A stretch of DNA of 64,000 nt from Namhaeicola litoreus (GCF_042679565.1 NZ_JBHTMY010000002.1:310001-374000), one strand, 5' to 3'; positions 52,687 to 61,302 are shown, counted from the stretch's first letter. The notes: a model not told the origin generated them from the letters alone. Program-made: numbers and translations.

Positions 52687-53426
52687 TGATGACCCTTTTT
52701 AAAAAAGTGAGGCAAAATCTTCTTGAGAAAAATAAAATGAGGAACTACTTTAAATATGCCCTTGGTGAAATTATTTTGGTTGTTTTAGGAATTTTAATAG
52801 CACTTCAGGTAAATAATTGGAATGAAGACAGAAAGAAACTCCATGAAGAAAAATCAATTATAGAGGGGTTAAAATCAGAATTCGAATCAGCTAAAAAAGA
52901 AATTATTGCAGATATTGAAGATCGAAATAAATCGATTCAGGTGGTTATATCAACTTTAGAAAGACATACCGGAAAAAATCTGACAAAAATACCGCAAGAT
53001 TCTGTAAAGTATTTTCTCGATGAATTGATGCAATATAGATTCTATACTCCCTCCCACCCTGTTTTAGATGATTTGCAGTCATCGGGAAGATTTAACCTTA
53101 TTAAATCTGAAGAATTGCGCTTTTTAATTAGAGATTATATACAAACCAAAGAGCGTATCAAAATGCCCGAAGAAAAAGAAAGACGATTTGTTTTAGAACA
53201 AATGGCCCCTTTTTTAAGCGAAAGAATTGCCCTGGGAAAATTGTTCGAATCAGATCAATACGAATTGGATAGGGAAAAATTAGATCATTTGATGAACGAT
53301 GAATTCTTTGGAAGTCTATTATACATCAGAAAGAATACCATAAAATCATCACAACAATATTCTAGAATACTTTTGAAAAACATCGAAACAATTCAATTCG
53401 AACTAAATAAGAACTTACATGATTAA
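52683..53426 (+). CDS. DUF6090-type membrane protein, copy 5
   Basis: 247 residues. Three ATG codons lie in the first seven triplets (52683, 52686, and one after KNK), the first overlapping the stop of copy 4. Membrane helix about 26-43 (GEIILVVLGILIALQVN), then NNWNE. Periplasmic motif LQSSGRFNLIKSEELR. A long charged helix follows the membrane segment. Its end overlaps copy 6 by eight bases. Confidence 0.9.
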   Translation: MMMTLFKKVRQNLLEKNKMRNYFKYALGEIILVVLGILIALQVNNWNEDRKKLHEEKSIIEGLKSEFESAKKEIIADIEDRNKSIQVVISTLERHTGKNLTKIPQDSVKYFLDELMQYRFYTPSHPVLDDLQSSGRFNLIKSEELRFLIRDYIQTKERIKMPEEKERRFVLEQMAPFLSERIALGKLFESDQYELDREKLDHLMNDEFFGSLLYIRKNTIKSSQQYSRILLKNIETIQFELNKNLHD

Positions 53427-54198
53427 GTTTTTTAGACAAATGAGGCAACAAGTATTAAAGGAAAATAGTAACAAAAGTTCTTCCGGACGTGCGGGTAGGT
53501 ATCTGAAATATGCCATTGGCGAGATTATCCTTGTGGTCATTGGTATTTTAATCGCGCTTCAGGTGAATACCTGGAATGAAAACAGAAAAAATCGAAACAA
53601 AAAGGATGCCCTTCTTAAAGCGATGCAGGTAGAATTTAAGAATAACCTGAGCCAACTCGATTCTGTGATTTACTACGATAAACTCATTGTAAAAAGTTGT
53701 GAGCGGCTGTTACATATGACAGAAGCAGCGTTTTCTGCAACACCTATTGACACCATGAGAATACTCATCCAAAATACGAGCTGGCTCTGGACCTTTGATG
53801 CGAGAAACGGAGCCTTGCGATCGGGAATTTCTTCAGGCGAAATTCATTTGATCAAAAACGATTCTCTCGTAAATTTCCTATTTAGTTGGCAGGATGTGGT
53901 AGCCGATGCCAAAGAAAATGAAGATCGAACACTGGATTACCGATTGGCTTCAGACCCCATCCTAGAACGTTTTGTAAGAAAAGTGGATTACCGAAGAATT
54001 CATAGACCTGAAATGGGCATTAGTAAACACGAATCAAACTATACAGCACTGATGAATGATCCCCTTTTCGAGGATTATCTGGCAGAAAGATTAGGCCATA
54101 CAGCAGATGCCTTGATTGAATTATTGATCGTTAAAGAACAGAACCAAGCTATACTTGAAATGATCGATGTTGAGTTAAATAAATTTAATGGAAAGTAA
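53419..54198 (+). CDS. DUF6090-type membrane protein, copy 6
   Basis: 259 residues with a leader lengthened by a Ser/Gly-rich stretch (NKSSSGRAGRYLKYA), as in copy 2. Membrane helix about 34-51, then NTWNE. Periplasmic motif GISSGEIHLIKNDSL. It closes the uninterrupted half of the array; a 176-base gap follows before the next gene, with an imperfect hairpin and T-run near 54285-54320 that could weakly terminate transcription. Confidence 0.9.
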   Translation: MIKFFRQMRQQVLKENSNKSSSGRAGRYLKYAIGEIILVVIGILIALQVNTWNENRKNRNKKDALLKAMQVEFKNNLSQLDSVIYYDKLIVKSCERLLHMTEAAFSATPIDTMRILIQNTSWLWTFDARNGALRSGISSGEIHLIKNDSLVNFLFSWQDVVADAKENEDRTLDYRLASDPILERFVRKVDYRRIHRPEMGISKHESNYTALMNDPLFEDYLAERLGHTADALIELLIVKEQNQAILEMIDVELNKFNGK

Positions 54199-54374
54199 CA
54201 GGAGAACATTTCGACAAAATCTACTTTATCTCATTCCACAATCCCAAAAGAAAAATGATTGGGAAAGAGTAAAACACTGCGGCAAAAGCTAAGACCGACT
54301 GCAAGAGTAGGTGGCTTTTTTTAGCTATCTTGACGAAGAATAGTAGTTTGAATAAACTTTTTAAATAAAATAAT

Positions 54375-54566
54375 ATGGGCATTTTCTGGGATTTAATACA
54401 ACAAGACGAAATTCAAAAACAAAAAGACAAAGCCAATAGCATGGAAGAACGGATGGAATATCTTGAAGCAGAGTTAAAAGCCACCAAAGAATTGTTGAGA
54501 AAAACCTTGATGGAATTGGAAAAACATTTGGTAAAAGATATTGACGGTGACGGAAAATTAGGATAA
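54375..54566 (+). CDS. Small coiled-coil protein with EF-hand-like C-terminal loop
   Basis: 63 residues. Residues about 10-52 are a continuous amphipathic, Glu/Lys-rich helix (EERMEYLEAELKATKELL) expected to form a coiled coil. The C-terminus is DIDGDGKLG, which has the D.D.D spacing of an EF-hand or dockerin calcium loop. No signal peptide. The same orientation as the flanking DUF6090-type genes and only 23 bases before copy 7 suggest co-transcription. I do not recognise the family; calcium binding is inferred from the loop alone, and a single half-site usually needs a partner. Confidence 0.65.
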   Translation: MGIFWDLIQQDEIQKQKDKANSMEERMEYLEAELKATKELLRKTLMELEKHLVKDIDGDGKLG

Positions 54567-54589
54567 ATGAGAGCTTAATTTAGCGAAGG

Positions 54590-55399
54590 ATGATTAATTT
54601 TTTTCGAAAAAACAGAAAAAAAATGGCCGATGAAAACCGCTTCGTAAAATACTGGCGGTATGCTTTGGGAGAGATTTTCTTAGTAGTGATTGGGATTCTA
54701 ATCGCTCTTCAGGTAAACAATTGGAATGAAAACAGAATAGAGCAAAACCGCATTAAAAAGTACGCAAAATCAATGGTGAAGGATCTGGAACAAGATATCG
54801 ACATGCTAAACATAAGTATGATTCAAGCTGAAGACGCTTATTCGAGGATCGATAGCCTAAGAAATTACGCACTTCAAACTGAAATAGAAAATTTATCTAA
54901 CACATTGATCTACACCATCGCCCATGACGTCATTTACCGAACCTATTCTTGGAATAGATCCACCTTCGATGAGTTAAAAAGTTCAGGTAGCTTAAGACTT
55001 GTTCAAAATGACAGTCTAAAAAGCAAATTGGTTGCCTACATAGCTTTTTCCCAACATTTAGATGAAGATTTTACATTTGACAAAATAAATGCCGAAAAAG
55101 TAGATGCTTCTTTAGTAGAAATAATCAATCTTAATTCACCCTTTTTATCCAAAATTAAAAATTGGGAAGTAGAAAATTTTAATACAACGTTTAAAGAAAA
55201 GGTCAAAACACAGGTATTTAAAGAGTCCGTTGCTCAAGACCTGCCTTTGGTAAGTTACGATCGAGAAAAAATACTTCAATTGATAAATACCTGTATTATC
55301 GTGCAAGAGAGCTATCGTGTGCGCGCATTTATGGAAATGCCCGAAATAATAGAAGATGCCAGGGAACTTATCGAATTGTTAAAACAAGAATACGATTAA
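54590..55399 (+). CDS. DUF6090-type membrane protein, copy 7
   Basis: 269 residues. Basic leader with an inserted ADENRFVKYWRYA segment, membrane helix about 28-45 (GEIFLVVIGILIALQVN), then NNWNE. Periplasmic motif LKSSGSLRLVQNDSLK. The periplasmic domain is longer than in copies 3-5 by about 30 residues, with an added segment around the EKVDASLVEI helix. Fifty bases separate it from the cyclophilin gene. Confidence 0.9.
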   Translation: MINFFRKNRKKMADENRFVKYWRYALGEIFLVVIGILIALQVNNWNENRIEQNRIKKYAKSMVKDLEQDIDMLNISMIQAEDAYSRIDSLRNYALQTEIENLSNTLIYTIAHDVIYRTYSWNRSTFDELKSSGSLRLVQNDSLKSKLVAYIAFSQHLDEDFTFDKINAEKVDASLVEIINLNSPFLSKIKNWEVENFNTTFKEKVKTQVFKESVAQDLPLVSYDREKILQLINTCIIVQESYRVRAFMEMPEIIEDARELIELLKQEYD

Positions 55400-55448
55400 T
55401 TCATCCATTTTTAATAATGATCATGACAACCCATCAAAACTTGAACCC

Positions 55449-56024
55449 ATGATAAAAAAACTATTGCTACCTATTATTTTATTCGTCTATGCCATAGCGA
55501 CTTATGCGCAAAGTGAAATTAAATGCGAAATCAATACAGCATCTGGTATGATTCTCATTGAACTCTATCCCGAAAAAGCGCCTAAAACGGTGGCTAATTT
55601 TCTGAATTATGTGCGCAACAAAGACTATGATGGAAGCACTTTTTTTCGGGTGTGTACGCCTGAAAATGAAGCAGAACGGGAAGTGCAAATTCAAGTGATA
55701 CAAGGAGGTGATATGGCCGAAGAAAAACTATTTTTACCCATACAAATTGAGACAACAAAACAGACAGGTCTTAAACACCTTAGAGGAGCAATATCGATGG
55801 CCCGTGGAGAACCTAATTCAGCCCAAAGTAGTTTTTTTATATGTGTAACCGATGAACCCGAATTGGATTTTGGAGGGGAACGGAATCCCGATGGTTTTGG
55901 CTTTGCAGCTTTCGGACAGGTCACTGAAGGTATGGATATTGTTGAAAAAATTCAACAGGGAGAAAATGAACAGCAAATGTTAGTACATCCTGTAAGAATA
56001 GAAAGTATAAGAATTATAGAGTAA
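55449..56024 (+). CDS. Exported cyclophilin-type peptidyl-prolyl isomerase
   Basis: 191 residues: signal peptide (about 1-20, ending in ATYAQ) and a cyclophilin domain. The catalytic-Arg segment STFFRV is present, then a short insert before VIQGGD, then SMARGEPNSAQSSFFI and FAAFGQV. It would speed cis-trans proline isomerisation in the periplasm and help secreted or membrane proteins fold. It lies between copies 7 and 8 of the membrane-protein array, with 3 bases to copy 8, and may serve as a folding helper for their periplasmic domains; that link is inference from position. Confidence 0.93.
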   Translation: MIKKLLLPIILFVYAIATYAQSEIKCEINTASGMILIELYPEKAPKTVANFLNYVRNKDYDGSTFFRVCTPENEAEREVQIQVIQGGDMAEEKLFLPIQIETTKQTGLKHLRGAISMARGEPNSAQSSFFICVTDEPELDFGGERNPDGFGFAAFGQVTEGMDIVEKIQQGENEQQMLVHPVRIESIRIIE

Positions 56025-56027
56025 AAA

Positions 56028-56747
56028 ATGATTGCATTTTTAAGAAATATGAGACAACAATTGGCGAAAGAAAATAAATTTGGACGCTATTTTCGCTATG
56101 CGATAGGTGAAATTATTCTTGTGGTGATTGGAATACTCATCGCATTACAAATCAATAATTGGAATACAAGAAAACAGGAAAGCAAACAAGAACAAAAAAT
56201 ATTGAACATCCTAAAATCTGAATTCACATATAATGCCGCAGAACTTCAAAGAAATATGGATAAAGCATCTTTGACGAAATCGAGAATTGACAGTTTGTTG
56301 TTCTTGATAGATCATCCTGAAATTGACATAGATGTAAATGATTTACGTGAGCTTGTTCTGAGGGTCACAGGATATTCAACTTACGATCCTTCTAATGGAG
56401 CTTTAACCAATCTTATCAGTTCAGGTCAACTTGAATTGATTAAAAATGATTCATTAAAAATTGCCCTCTCGAAATGGTTTGGCGAAGTACAAGATACCAA
56501 AGAGGATGAATTGAGATTGATCAGATTTGGCGATACACATATAGACCCAATTCGATTAGAATACATCAACTACAATGCAAACTCAAGATTTGACAGAAAT
56601 AGTGCTGAGCTTTTAAATCATGCAAACTTTGAAAATATCTTACTGAGAACCTCTAGAGCTTTTGCCTATAATATCGAAAATTATGAACATCTCGGAAAAG
56701 AAATTGAAAATATTATGTCCTTGATCGATGGTGAAATCAAATTGTAA
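56028..56747 (+). CDS. DUF6090-type membrane protein, copy 8
   Basis: 239 residues. Membrane helix about 26-43 (GEIILVVIGILIALQIN), then NNWNT. Periplasmic motif LISSGQLELIKNDSLK, closest to copy 6. The gene starts 3 bases after the cyclophilin stop, so these two are surely co-transcribed. It ends the array; a 93-base gap follows. Confidence 0.9.
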   Translation: MIAFLRNMRQQLAKENKFGRYFRYAIGEIILVVIGILIALQINNWNTRKQESKQEQKILNILKSEFTYNAAELQRNMDKASLTKSRIDSLLFLIDHPEIDIDVNDLRELVLRVTGYSTYDPSNGALTNLISSGQLELIKNDSLKIALSKWFGEVQDTKEDELRLIRFGDTHIDPIRLEYINYNANSRFDRNSAELLNHANFENILLRTSRAFAYNIENYEHLGKEIENIMSLIDGEIKL

Positions 56748-56840
56748 TGAGGTAAAACTTAAATCCTGTGGTAAAATAAGCGGAAATTTGAATTCATGAA
56801 TACTGCGATCAAAACCCCTGGTTCAATAAAAAGATGAACT

Positions 56841-57641
56841 ATGAAAAATCTGATAAAACTGACAGATAAACAGTCAAAAGTAGTGATTGAAAATGGCGAG
56901 TTACTGAGTTATTCGATGAACGAAAAGGAATTCATTCACCAAAAAGGCAGCCCCGGTTGGCGAAATTCTGATACAGAGATGTTCCCGGTCATTGGCCCAA
57001 CAGCGCAAAATAATTTTGTTGTTCCTTCACCCAAAGGTGAGAGCCTTCAAGACCAACACGGACTTTTAAGAGAATTCCCTTATACCTTGATTTCATTTGA
57101 CGAAACTTCAGCCGTTTTCGAAAAAATTTATAAGGCCAATACGCCTGTTACGAATAGTAAATTTCCCAAAAAATCAAAACTTGAAATGGTTTCATGGCCC
57201 TATGATTTTCGATTTCAAAAGTCATTTACACTTTATGAAAATCGACTTATTGTTGAGTTTTACATAGCATCTGAAATCGATATGCCCTTTATGCTGGGTT
57301 ATCATCCGGCTTTTCTTTTATCCGGAAACGGAAAGGAATATATTCAAGTAAAGGATAAAAAAATAACATTATCAGAAATTATAGCAGGTGGTGCAAAAGC
57401 CTTTCCGGTTTTTGATTGCGAGGATCTGTTTTTAGTTAAAACAGAAGGTTACAACCTTCATATAAAAACAACAGGATTTGGACATTTTATGTTGTGGACG
57501 GAAGTGAACAACATGTTGTGCATAGAACCGATCACGCAATACCCTTATTTGGAAAAAATGAATTTTGAGGAAAACATGTTCAAAAAGTCAAAGGGAATGA
57601 ATTCTTTTTCAGTATGTATTCTGCCTGTAAAAAAATCTTAA
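56841..57641 (+). CDS. Aldose 1-epimerase family protein
   Basis: 266 residues with the galactose-mutarotase beta-sandwich pattern of the LacX-like group: SPGWRNSDTEMFPVIGP near residue 35-50, a conserved LGYHPAFLL block (catalytic His candidate at about 155) and the C-terminal IEPITQYP (acidic residue candidate). The usual role is interconversion of sugar anomers or sugar-phosphate epimerisation. No signal peptide, so cytoplasmic. Its stop is 25 bases from the start of the DinB-like gene. Confidence 0.85.
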   Translation: MKNLIKLTDKQSKVVIENGELLSYSMNEKEFIHQKGSPGWRNSDTEMFPVIGPTAQNNFVVPSPKGESLQDQHGLLREFPYTLISFDETSAVFEKIYKANTPVTNSKFPKKSKLEMVSWPYDFRFQKSFTLYENRLIVEFYIASEIDMPFMLGYHPAFLLSGNGKEYIQVKDKKITLSEIIAGGAKAFPVFDCEDLFLVKTEGYNLHIKTTGFGHFMLWTEVNNMLCIEPITQYPYLEKMNFEENMFKKSKGMNSFSVCILPVKKS

Positions 57642-57666
57642 ATTGTTCTGCTTTAAATCTAATAAA

Positions 57667-58209
57667 ATGAGTCAGCCATTAGAAGAATTAAAATATCCCA
57701 TTGGCAAATACGATCCTAGCGTTGAAATAACAAACCAGCAGATACAAGATTGGATTGCAGTGATTGAAAATTTCCCACAAAAATTAGCCAGTGCCATAGA
57801 GGACCTCACCGATGAACAGTTAAAATGGGCCTATAGACCCAATGGTTGGAGTATTAAACAAGTTGTACATCATTGTGCAGATAGCCATATGAATAGTTTT
57901 ATTCGATTTAAACTGGCCCTCACCGAAGAACAACCCACAATTAAACCTTACTCCGAAGACCGTTGGGCACAGCAGGCAGATTACCTCGATGTTTCACCCG
58001 ACGAATCATTAAAAATTATTGAAGGTGTGCATGCACGATGGACAGTTTTACTAAAAAGCTTAAATGATAACCAACTTAACCGAACATTCATGCATCCTGA
58101 ACATAGAAAAATCTTTGCGCTTGAACAAGTGATCGGCCTTTATGCCTGGCATTGTAACCACCATTTAGCACACATCGAGCAAGCGATGAATTATAACTAC
58201 AGATTTTAA
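57667..58209 (+). CDS. DinB/YfiT-like metal-dependent protein
   Basis: A 180-residue four-helix-bundle protein of the DinB/YfiT (bacillithiol transferase-like) group. Metal-ligand candidates are His68 (VVHHCADSH) and His162 and His166 (WHCNHHLAHIEQ), matching the three-His pattern of YfiT. ATG 57667 is chosen; an in-frame TTG eight codons upstream overlaps the leader. Known relatives bind Ni or Zn and transfer thiols; the substrate here is unknown. It faces the next gene convergently with 3 bases between them. Confidence 0.9.
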   Translation: MSQPLEELKYPIGKYDPSVEITNQQIQDWIAVIENFPQKLASAIEDLTDEQLKWAYRPNGWSIKQVVHHCADSHMNSFIRFKLALTEEQPTIKPYSEDRWAQQADYLDVSPDESLKIIEGVHARWTVLLKSLNDNQLNRTFMHPEHRKIFALEQVIGLYAWHCNHHLAHIEQAMNYNYRF

Positions 58210-58212
58210 CAT

Positions 58213-59598
58213 TTATCTGACGAACATATGATCTGGATCCCAATGCATTACTTTTTTGCTAAAATAACTATCATTACAAAGTAAGCATGGAGCACAAGCT
58301 CGAAATCCGAACTCTGGCGGTTCAATAACCGGATTTCCATTGCGGATGCCATCAAAGAAGTCGACAAAATGATCGACATGCGCATCCTGGTCTTGAGATA
58401 CAAATTTTATAGGATCTTTAACCGGTCTGGTCTTCTGAGCTTCTTTATATTTTTTGTTATACGTATCCATAATTTCCTTCTGCATGGCAATTGGATAAGT
58501 ATCTAGAGCGTCCCAACCCCCAATTTCAGGGGCTTCTGCCATAATACTGTGCTGAATGGTGACAGAATTACCTGAGACTTCCATAACACCCTCATCACCG
58601 ATAAACCGAACGAAATTGGTGGGTCCTTTTCCACTGGCAAAATTCACACGCAATGTCAATTGAAATTCAGGATGATGCTGACTCTGAGGATATTCCATAA
58701 TAGCCGCCAAGACATCGGGTACATTTCTACCATCTTTCCAATAACTCAACTGACCCGAAGAAAATATCGTTGTAGGTCCATTCGATTCTAAGATATAATG
58801 TATCGAAGTCAAAAGATGAACAAATAAATCTCCCGCAACACCTGTACCAAATTCTTTATAATTTCTCCATCTAAAAAATTTTAACGCATCAAAAGGCTCC
58901 GCTGCCATGCCTGATAAGTAAGTATCCCAGTCTACCGTTTTTGCAGAAGCATCATTGGGTAAAGTATATTGCCAGGCTCCTTGGGCACTTTGTCGGTCGT
59001 AAGCCGCTTCGATACAATTTAAATTACCAATGGCTCCACTTTTGTAAAGTTCCTTGGCCTTAGCATAAGCCAAACCACTAATGGGCTGACTACCCACCTG
59101 AAAAACGACATTACTCTTTCTGTATTGACCAAGTAAGGGTAATCCTTCATCGATTGATTTGACCATGGGTTTTTCGCAATATACATGCTTTCCATTCTTC
59201 ATGGCTTCGGTAGCGATCCGGGCATGAAAATGATCAGAGGTAGAAATGAGTACGGCATCTATGTCTTTTCTATTTAAAATTTCTCGATAATCTCGTGTTA
59301 CATCGACCTGTTTACCATACTTTTCTTGAACATGTGTTAGTCGCCCGGTATAAAGATCACAGGCGGCAACCAATTCAACGCCGGGAACTTTTAGTGCCGT
59401 ATCGATATTGTTGTGCCCCATAATTCCAGTGCCAATGCCGGCAATCCGAATCTTGCTATTTTCGCTTACTCTTTTATCTTTAAATAAAATTCTTTGTTCT
59501 ATTTTTTCTTCTGAGTTAAAGCCCATTAGCGGTAAGGCTCCAAGCGCCAATGAAGTATTTCCTAATGATTTGATAAACTTCCTCCTGTTCGGTTTCAT
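58213..59598 (-). CDS. Tat-exported Gfo/Idh/MocA family oxidoreductase
   Basis: 461 residues. The N-terminus has a twin-arginine signal (NRRKFIKSLGN, then a hydrophobic stretch), so it is probably exported folded. The Rossmann motif GIGTGIMGHNN (about 53-63) binds NAD(P), the CEKPM motif at about 140 contains the conserved Lys, and the C-terminal half forms the usual open-faced sheet. Exported members are common in Bacteroidota and Planctomycetota and act on sugars or their derivatives, including some glycosidases with bound NAD. It is monocistronic by position. Substrate unknown. Confidence 0.92.
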   Translation of the reverse strand: MKPNRRKFIKSLGNTSLALGALPLMGFNSEEKIEQRILFKDKRVSENSKIRIAGIGTGIMGHNNIDTALKVPGVELVAACDLYTGRLTHVQEKYGKQVDVTRDYREILNRKDIDAVLISTSDHFHARIATEAMKNGKHVYCEKPMVKSIDEGLPLLGQYRKSNVVFQVGSQPISGLAYAKAKELYKSGAIGNLNCIEAAYDRQSAQGAWQYTLPNDASAKTVDWDTYLSGMAAEPFDALKFFRWRNYKEFGTGVAGDLFVHLLTSIHYILESNGPTTIFSSGQLSYWKDGRNVPDVLAAIMEYPQSQHHPEFQLTLRVNFASGKGPTNFVRFIGDEGVMEVSGNSVTIQHSIMAEAPEIGGWDALDTYPIAMQKEIMDTYNKKYKEAQKTRPVKDPIKFVSQDQDAHVDHFVDFFDGIRNGNPVIEPPEFGFRACAPCLLCNDSYFSKKVMHWDPDHMFVR

Positions 59599-59692
59599 AC
59601 GATGTTATTTTTTAAATTAAAATTATGGTCATTTAAATTTAGACATAAATACCTGAATATGAAACTTTGTATTTATTAAAATGCATAAAAAA

Positions 59693-59714
59693 AGCCTGTA
59701 AAAAAATACAGGCT
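59693..59714 (-). terminator. Intrinsic terminator for the minus-strand secreted-protein operon
   Basis: AGCCTGTA (59693-59700) and TACAGGCT (59707-59714) form a perfect 8-bp stem with an A6 loop (T6 on the transcribed strand). On the minus strand a T-run follows. It lies 24 bases after the stop of the gene at 59739. Confidence 0.85.
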
Positions 59715-59738
59715 CCAATAATTATTGTTTTGTGGTGA

Positions 59739-60491
59739 TTAATCGCAATTATCTGATTTTTCCACTTTATAAATTTTGCCTTTATCGAGAACTGTTTTGA
59801 TACACTGACCAGTTCTGTTGTTATACCAGTTGATTCTTTTTCTTCCATTTTGAGTTCTTTCATTTTGACGTACAAATCCCTCCGACTCTAATTTACGGAA
59901 GGCACTATCTGTACTTTCACCAACCAGATGATCAACGCCTACGTATGCCTGATAACCCCCATGTCCTGAATGGTAATTTGTTCTTCCATTACGTTCCTTC
60001 ACTCCTTTGTTATATCCTTGTGAGTAGGCATCTTTTTCTATGTTAGAGCTATAATAATTATGATAACTTTTATTGTATAAGCCATCTTTATAGCCCTTTT
60101 CAAATGCAGCATCCTCTGCATTATCATTGTAGTGATATCCTGTATCGTGATGGTGAGCATTGTGGTTGTAATTGTAACTGTTTCCTGAATTAGGATCTGG
60201 TTGGTTACAATCAAAAGCAGGAGTGTCAACTACTGAAGCAATTCTACCGTCACTGGTTCGAGCGATCACACATTTTTTGGTATTGTAATTCCACCAATAA
60301 CTATATGAATCATACCCTGATTTTTCGGTTTTCATATGCATATATCCTCTTTTTCCAAAATCCTGATCAATGTATTGGGCCTTTTCGCCAATCAGATCGG
60401 AAAATTCTCTACTGGGACTTTGAGCGAGTGCAGAAAAGGTCGTGAAAGATAAAGCAATCGCTACAAAATAAATATTTCGTATTATTTTCAT
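59739..60491 (-). CDS. Secreted protein with two similar end domains and a His/Asn/Tyr-rich middle
   Basis: 250 residues with a signal peptide (cleavage near ALAQS). The N-terminal domain (about 30-95: FSDLIGEKAQYIDQDFGKRGY, then WWNYNTKKCV, then IASVVD) and the C-terminal domain (about 185-250: VDHLVGESTDSAFRKLESEGF, then NWYNNRTGQCI, then IYKVEK) share order and motifs, suggesting an internal duplication. Between them is a low-complexity linker rich in His, Asn and Tyr (about 100-120), followed by a KGYKDGLYNKSYHNYY and SQGYNKGVKERNG pair. I do not recognise the family. Same operon as the ricin-type gene, 32 bases apart; it precedes a terminator. Confidence 0.8.
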   Translation of the reverse strand: MKIIRNIYFVAIALSFTTFSALAQSPSREFSDLIGEKAQYIDQDFGKRGYMHMKTEKSGYDSYSYWWNYNTKKCVIARTSDGRIASVVDTPAFDCNQPDPNSGNSYNYNHNAHHHDTGYHYNDNAEDAAFEKGYKDGLYNKSYHNYYSSNIEKDAYSQGYNKGVKERNGRTNYHSGHGGYQAYVGVDHLVGESTDSAFRKLESEGFVRQNERTQNGRKRINWYNNRTGQCIKTVLDKGKIYKVEKSDNCD

Positions 60492-60523
60492 ATGTTATAA
60501 AGTCTTAAAGTTATTTTTATAGT

Positions 60524-61039
60524 TTATCTCATTTTAACGTTTTCAATAACCCATTTTTGATCGGGCCCACCGTTAGAATCGGTTAAAACCACTTCGCCGC
60601 TTTTATTGTATTGCCCATTTCTGTTGGCATCTAAAACAAAATTATTTTTGATGTTTCTGATCACATATTCATTATGCCCTACATTTTCAAATCTCCATTT
60701 TTGACCGTCGTTTCCTCCCCAATCAAATAGAGCAACGGGTTCTCCACTTTTTTTCTCCTTTTGTCTGTTTAAAGTTAGTGCATTTTTGTTCTTTTTGTTC
60801 CTGATGGAAATTTTGCCGCTGTCTAAGGTTTCGATCGACCATAATTGATTTTCTGAGCTGTTTGGCATGTGCATGACCATTTTGCAGCCTTGCTTTTTTA
60901 GATCTCCATCTTTAGCATGCAAGACTTGTCCTGACGCTACATTTCGAATTACATAGGTCTGATCCTTATTCCATTGAGCATTTAAAGATAAACTGAAGAA
61001 AAAAACAGCGATTAAGCCAGTGTAAAATTTAATTTTCAT
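60524..61039 (-). CDS. Secreted ricin-type beta-trefoil (RICIN) lectin-like protein
   Basis: 171 residues: signal peptide (about 1-21, ending SLNAQ) plus one beta-trefoil of three repeats. Each repeat carries an aromatic/QW-type element: ENQLWSIE (about 64-71), GQKWRFEN (about 111-118), DQKWVIEN (about 160-167), and a strand such as YVIRNVASG or YVIRNIKNN. Ricin-type lectins bind sugars; here it is a bare secreted domain without an attached enzyme. First gene of the two-gene minus-strand operon, with a predicted promoter upstream at 61065. Sugar specificity cannot be told. Confidence 0.9.
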   Translation of the reverse strand: MKIKFYTGLIAVFFFSLSLNAQWNKDQTYVIRNVASGQVLHAKDGDLKKQGCKMVMHMPNSSENQLWSIETLDSGKISIRNKKNKNALTLNRQKEKKSGEPVALFDWGGNDGQKWRFENVGHNEYVIRNIKNNFVLDANRNGQYNKSGEVVLTDSNGGPDQKWVIENVKMR

Positions 61040-61064
61040 TGTGTAAGGTTTTTAAGTTATTACT

Positions 61065-61095
61065 CAAAAATAATAATTATTGGTCTGATAATAAA
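61065..61095 (-). promoter_or_regulatory. Predicted promoter for the ricin-type gene
   Basis: On the minus strand TATTTTTG (61065-61072) fits TAnnTTTG exactly, about 25 bases before the ATG at 61039. A TTTA (61092-61095) lies 19 bases upstream as a three-out-of-four match to the -33 TTTG box. Confidence 0.5.
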
Positions 61096-61171
61096 GTTGT
61101 AAAATCATTTTAGGGATAAGTATCATTGTATTTTGTTGAAAATACCGGAACAAATCATATGTAGGGATGAT

Positions 61172-61210
61172 GTATGGATAAAGTATGGATAGTGTATGGA
61201 TAGTGTATGA
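61172..61210. repeat. 11-bp short tandem repeats
   Basis: GTATGGATAAA (61172-61182), GTATGGATAGT (61183-61193), GTATGGATAGT (61194-61204) and a partial GTATGAAAA from 61205. One unit is one helical turn, so identical faces would be presented to a regulator. It lies upstream of the ricin-type gene and before the 143-bp array. Confidence 0.7.
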
Positions 61211-61302
61211 AAACTAATTGGTTAATTTATAGATATCATGTGAAAATGGAACAATAGCAAAAAGTTTAGCACAGGCGCCATAGATTGCAAACCAAAATCC
61301 TT

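Noticed and set aside
49664..56747. Toxin-immunity or phage-defence array
   Set aside because: Membrane-anchored paralogues next to TPR and cyclophilin genes give no nuclease, toxin or nucleotide-sensing motif to support it.
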